The notes beneath the pieces are model-generated. The model searched no databases. It saw nothing but the letters and a program-made list of their open reading frames with translations, and was not told the origin of the DNA. A stretch of DNA of 64,000 nt from Trichinella spiralis (lineage: Eukaryota > Nematoda > Enoplea > Trichinellida > Trichinellidae), in contig CM012954.1 in assembly GCA_000181795.3 (NCBI GenBank), positions 5,573,525 to 5,637,524 on the forward strand, in the 5' to 3' direction. The position numbers and the translations under genes are program-made. Of this stretch, positions 62,012 to 64,000 are shown piece by piece (positions within the stretch are counted from its first letter, which is position 1; the number at the start of each line of letters is the position of its first letter).

Positions 62012-64000
62012 CTGAAAAATTTACATTGCCATTTTGCTTGAAAAAAACCGGCAGGATTCAGTAAAATATGAAAACTATCGTTGGTCATGTCATAACAGAA
62101 GAACTGAACAAATTTCAAATAAAACAAAATTAAAACCGCAACAGCATAGAAGAACAAATGTAGAAATAAATCAAATGCTTACATATGCAAATTAGTTAAA
62201 AGCGCTTAAAATGTCATTTTGAGAAACTGATACATTGCAGACTGATTCATCAATGAGTCAAAATAGATCCGTAATTAGTTAATCAAGAAATACAGAATTT
62301 TACGATTTTCAAGTTTCAATTAAAAATTGCATTGAATATTTTGTCAAGTGGGTAAAAATTTTAAATTTTAAAAGCAATTTTATTTTTATTTAATTTTTTT
62401 CTAAAATATGTAGATTCGATGAAGAGTCTTGAAATGAAAATTTTCAGTTAAAGAAATGTCATTTAAACTTCTTTTTCATCAAAATTTATTTCAATCAGAA
62501 TTACTTATCAACGATTTGAAATAAATTATTTCAACTTGTCAAAATTTACCTGAAGCATTATGAATATTTTTGAAATTAATCACGTTGACTTTCATATATG
62601 GATGCAGAACGGTGGAATTCGTTTCACGTCAAAATTCTCAAATGAAAATCATCGAACAATTTTTATAACAATCTAAATCAAATAAAGTGCAAATTATCAA
62701 CAAAACATTTCTTCGTTGTTTTGAATGAAAATAAAAAATTAACAAATGATCAAATTTCAGAACTGAACAATTAAATCGTAAATTTTTATTAGATCGACAT
62801 ATATATATAGAAATTTGATCTAATTAAGCATTCATACATGTAAGTTAAAAAACTGTTCTTACATAAATTTTGCAAAGTTGTAGAAGAGAAGATGAAAACT
62901 TTATTTTCAAAAATTAAACTTTTCTCACTTGATTTTAAATGTGTAAAATGTTTGAAAAGTTCCAAATTTGACCCAGCTACTTTCCTTACTTTCAGTCTGC
63001 CAACTTGGCCCTGTGGCCGAAATTGTGGAAGTAACGTCACAAAAGTTGGTGCGATAAAGGTGCGCAAGCAGAATGTAGATAGCAGTTGACAATTTCGTCA
63101 TTTAAAAATATATGTCACATAAAAGTCCATATTCGGTCATTCGAAACCAGTTGCCGTCTATATGAATATTCAAAAAGAAATGCTTATCAGAATATCTTTT
63201 GCCAAAAATGTAATTATTGAGTTGAAATTTGATAATTTTTTTCAATTAAGAAAATGCATTCAATACAAAGGAAAATTGCTATAATTTTCCACATTTTGGC
63301 ATATTTTAAAACTTACTGTACATTATAAAAAATTGTTTTTCAAATTTACTCTTCCAATGCAGAACAAGTTCCCAATTTTCCTCCGAGATATAGGCAAAAA
63401 ACAAAAATAGATATTAAAGTTAAAAAGATTTTTTGCATGCGCATGAAAAAAAATATATTTATCAGAAAAACAACTGATCTTTTTATTTCACTTTACCTGC
63501 TTTTCTTATTTGTGTACTTCATTTAGTTGACGTATGAGAAATGGAGATTCGATCTTCTGAAAAGTGCATGTCAACTGGAAAGGAGACGTTTCAAACGTTT
63601 CAAAGTTTTATTAATAAACTATTATAAAATATTACATCAAATAAAATTGAACAGATTTAAAATTTTGTTTCATCTTTTGCTGTATGCAGTAATGGGTATC
63701 GCATGTGAGATAACATGCGCGGCTTTGTTTATTTAACGAGGAAAGACGAAGAGTGGAAATTATTTATCTTGTAATTTATCAAGCGAAAATTTGTCATTAA
63801 AATTCTCAACAATTATCAGTTTCTAAAATTGGTGATAGTAGTAGTAGTTGGAGAAAAAGAGAATAATCGGTTTTCAAATATTTTCACTAAAAGTAGAATA
63901 GAAAAGCATTGTTAGCATCATTAAAAATAAACCATGTTGTTTTCTATTTCAACCAGAAAGATTAACAGAAGAACAGCCACCCAATTAACGATTGATGCAT
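62012..64000. other. Upstream flank of the fatty acid transporter, no gene recognised
   Basis: AT-rich DNA. A less AT-rich patch at 62960-63040 faintly resembles a tRNA-like sequence on the minus strand (see findings). A 69-codon frame at 63527-63736 on + is Lys/Arg/Leu-rich with no homology I recognise and is not called. Confidence 0.4.

Noticed and set aside
63527-63736. 69-codon plus-strand frame near the window end
   Set aside because: Basic and hydrophobic low-complexity composition, no known motif and no context.

Overview
The window is AT-rich eukaryotic DNA with compact, intron-split genes; most introns are 50-300 bp, and the large ones carry alternative exons. Gene content points to an ecdysozoan animal: a CHH/ITP-type neurohormone, a PAXT-1-like XTBD protein, a MEC-2/stomatin-like protein, a SET-23/SETMAR-type methyltransferase, and a tandem array of secreted 5'-nucleotidases. 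A nematode is the most likely source, and a Trichinella-like one is possible; this is inference from gene families, not proof. I saw no retrovirus-like or other virus-derived element.

Layout. 1-1.9 kb: no gene seen. 1.9-5.5 kb (+): a 15-exon Integrator subunit 13 (Asunder) gene, followed at once on the same strand by a SETMAR/SET-23-like histone methyltransferase (5.7-6.5 kb). 7.0-9.2 kb (-): a nine-exon NCOA4 (ferritinophagy receptor) homologue, convergent with the SET gene. 11.3-13.1 kb (+): a CHH/ITP-family secreted peptide with an apparent 5'UTR intron. 15.9-17.7 kb (+): a six-exon cathepsin D-like aspartic protease, overlapping tail-to-tail with a PAXT-1-like gene (17.7-19.8 kb, -). 20.4-32.3 kb (-): a stomatin/MEC-2-like gene whose alternative first exons all enter the common core in the same phase. 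37.9-38.8 kb (-): mitochondrial ribosomal protein MRPS18B. 42.6-43.2 kb (+): a myristoylation-type small protein of the C1orf21 family. 47.6-58.0 kb (+): three tandem secreted 5'-nucleotidase genes. 58.9-62.0 kb (-): a ten-exon very-long-chain acyl-CoA synthetase/fatty acid transport protein.

Most genes are unrelated housekeeping or signalling genes. The active part of the window is the 5'-nucleotidase array. Copies 2 and 3 lie in two ~4.2-kb direct repeats and differ at only a few residues. A short tract of copy 3 instead matches copy 1 exactly (gene conversion). One repeat carries a 310-bp hAT-like MITE that is absent from its sister, and the repeat junction holds a ~90-bp scar matching an intron of the neighbouring fatty acid transporter gene. 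Together these record how the array was built.

Exon models were assembled by hand from splice-site consensus, reading-frame phase and family similarity. Every multi-exon CDS given here sums to a whole number of codons, but no transcript evidence was available.
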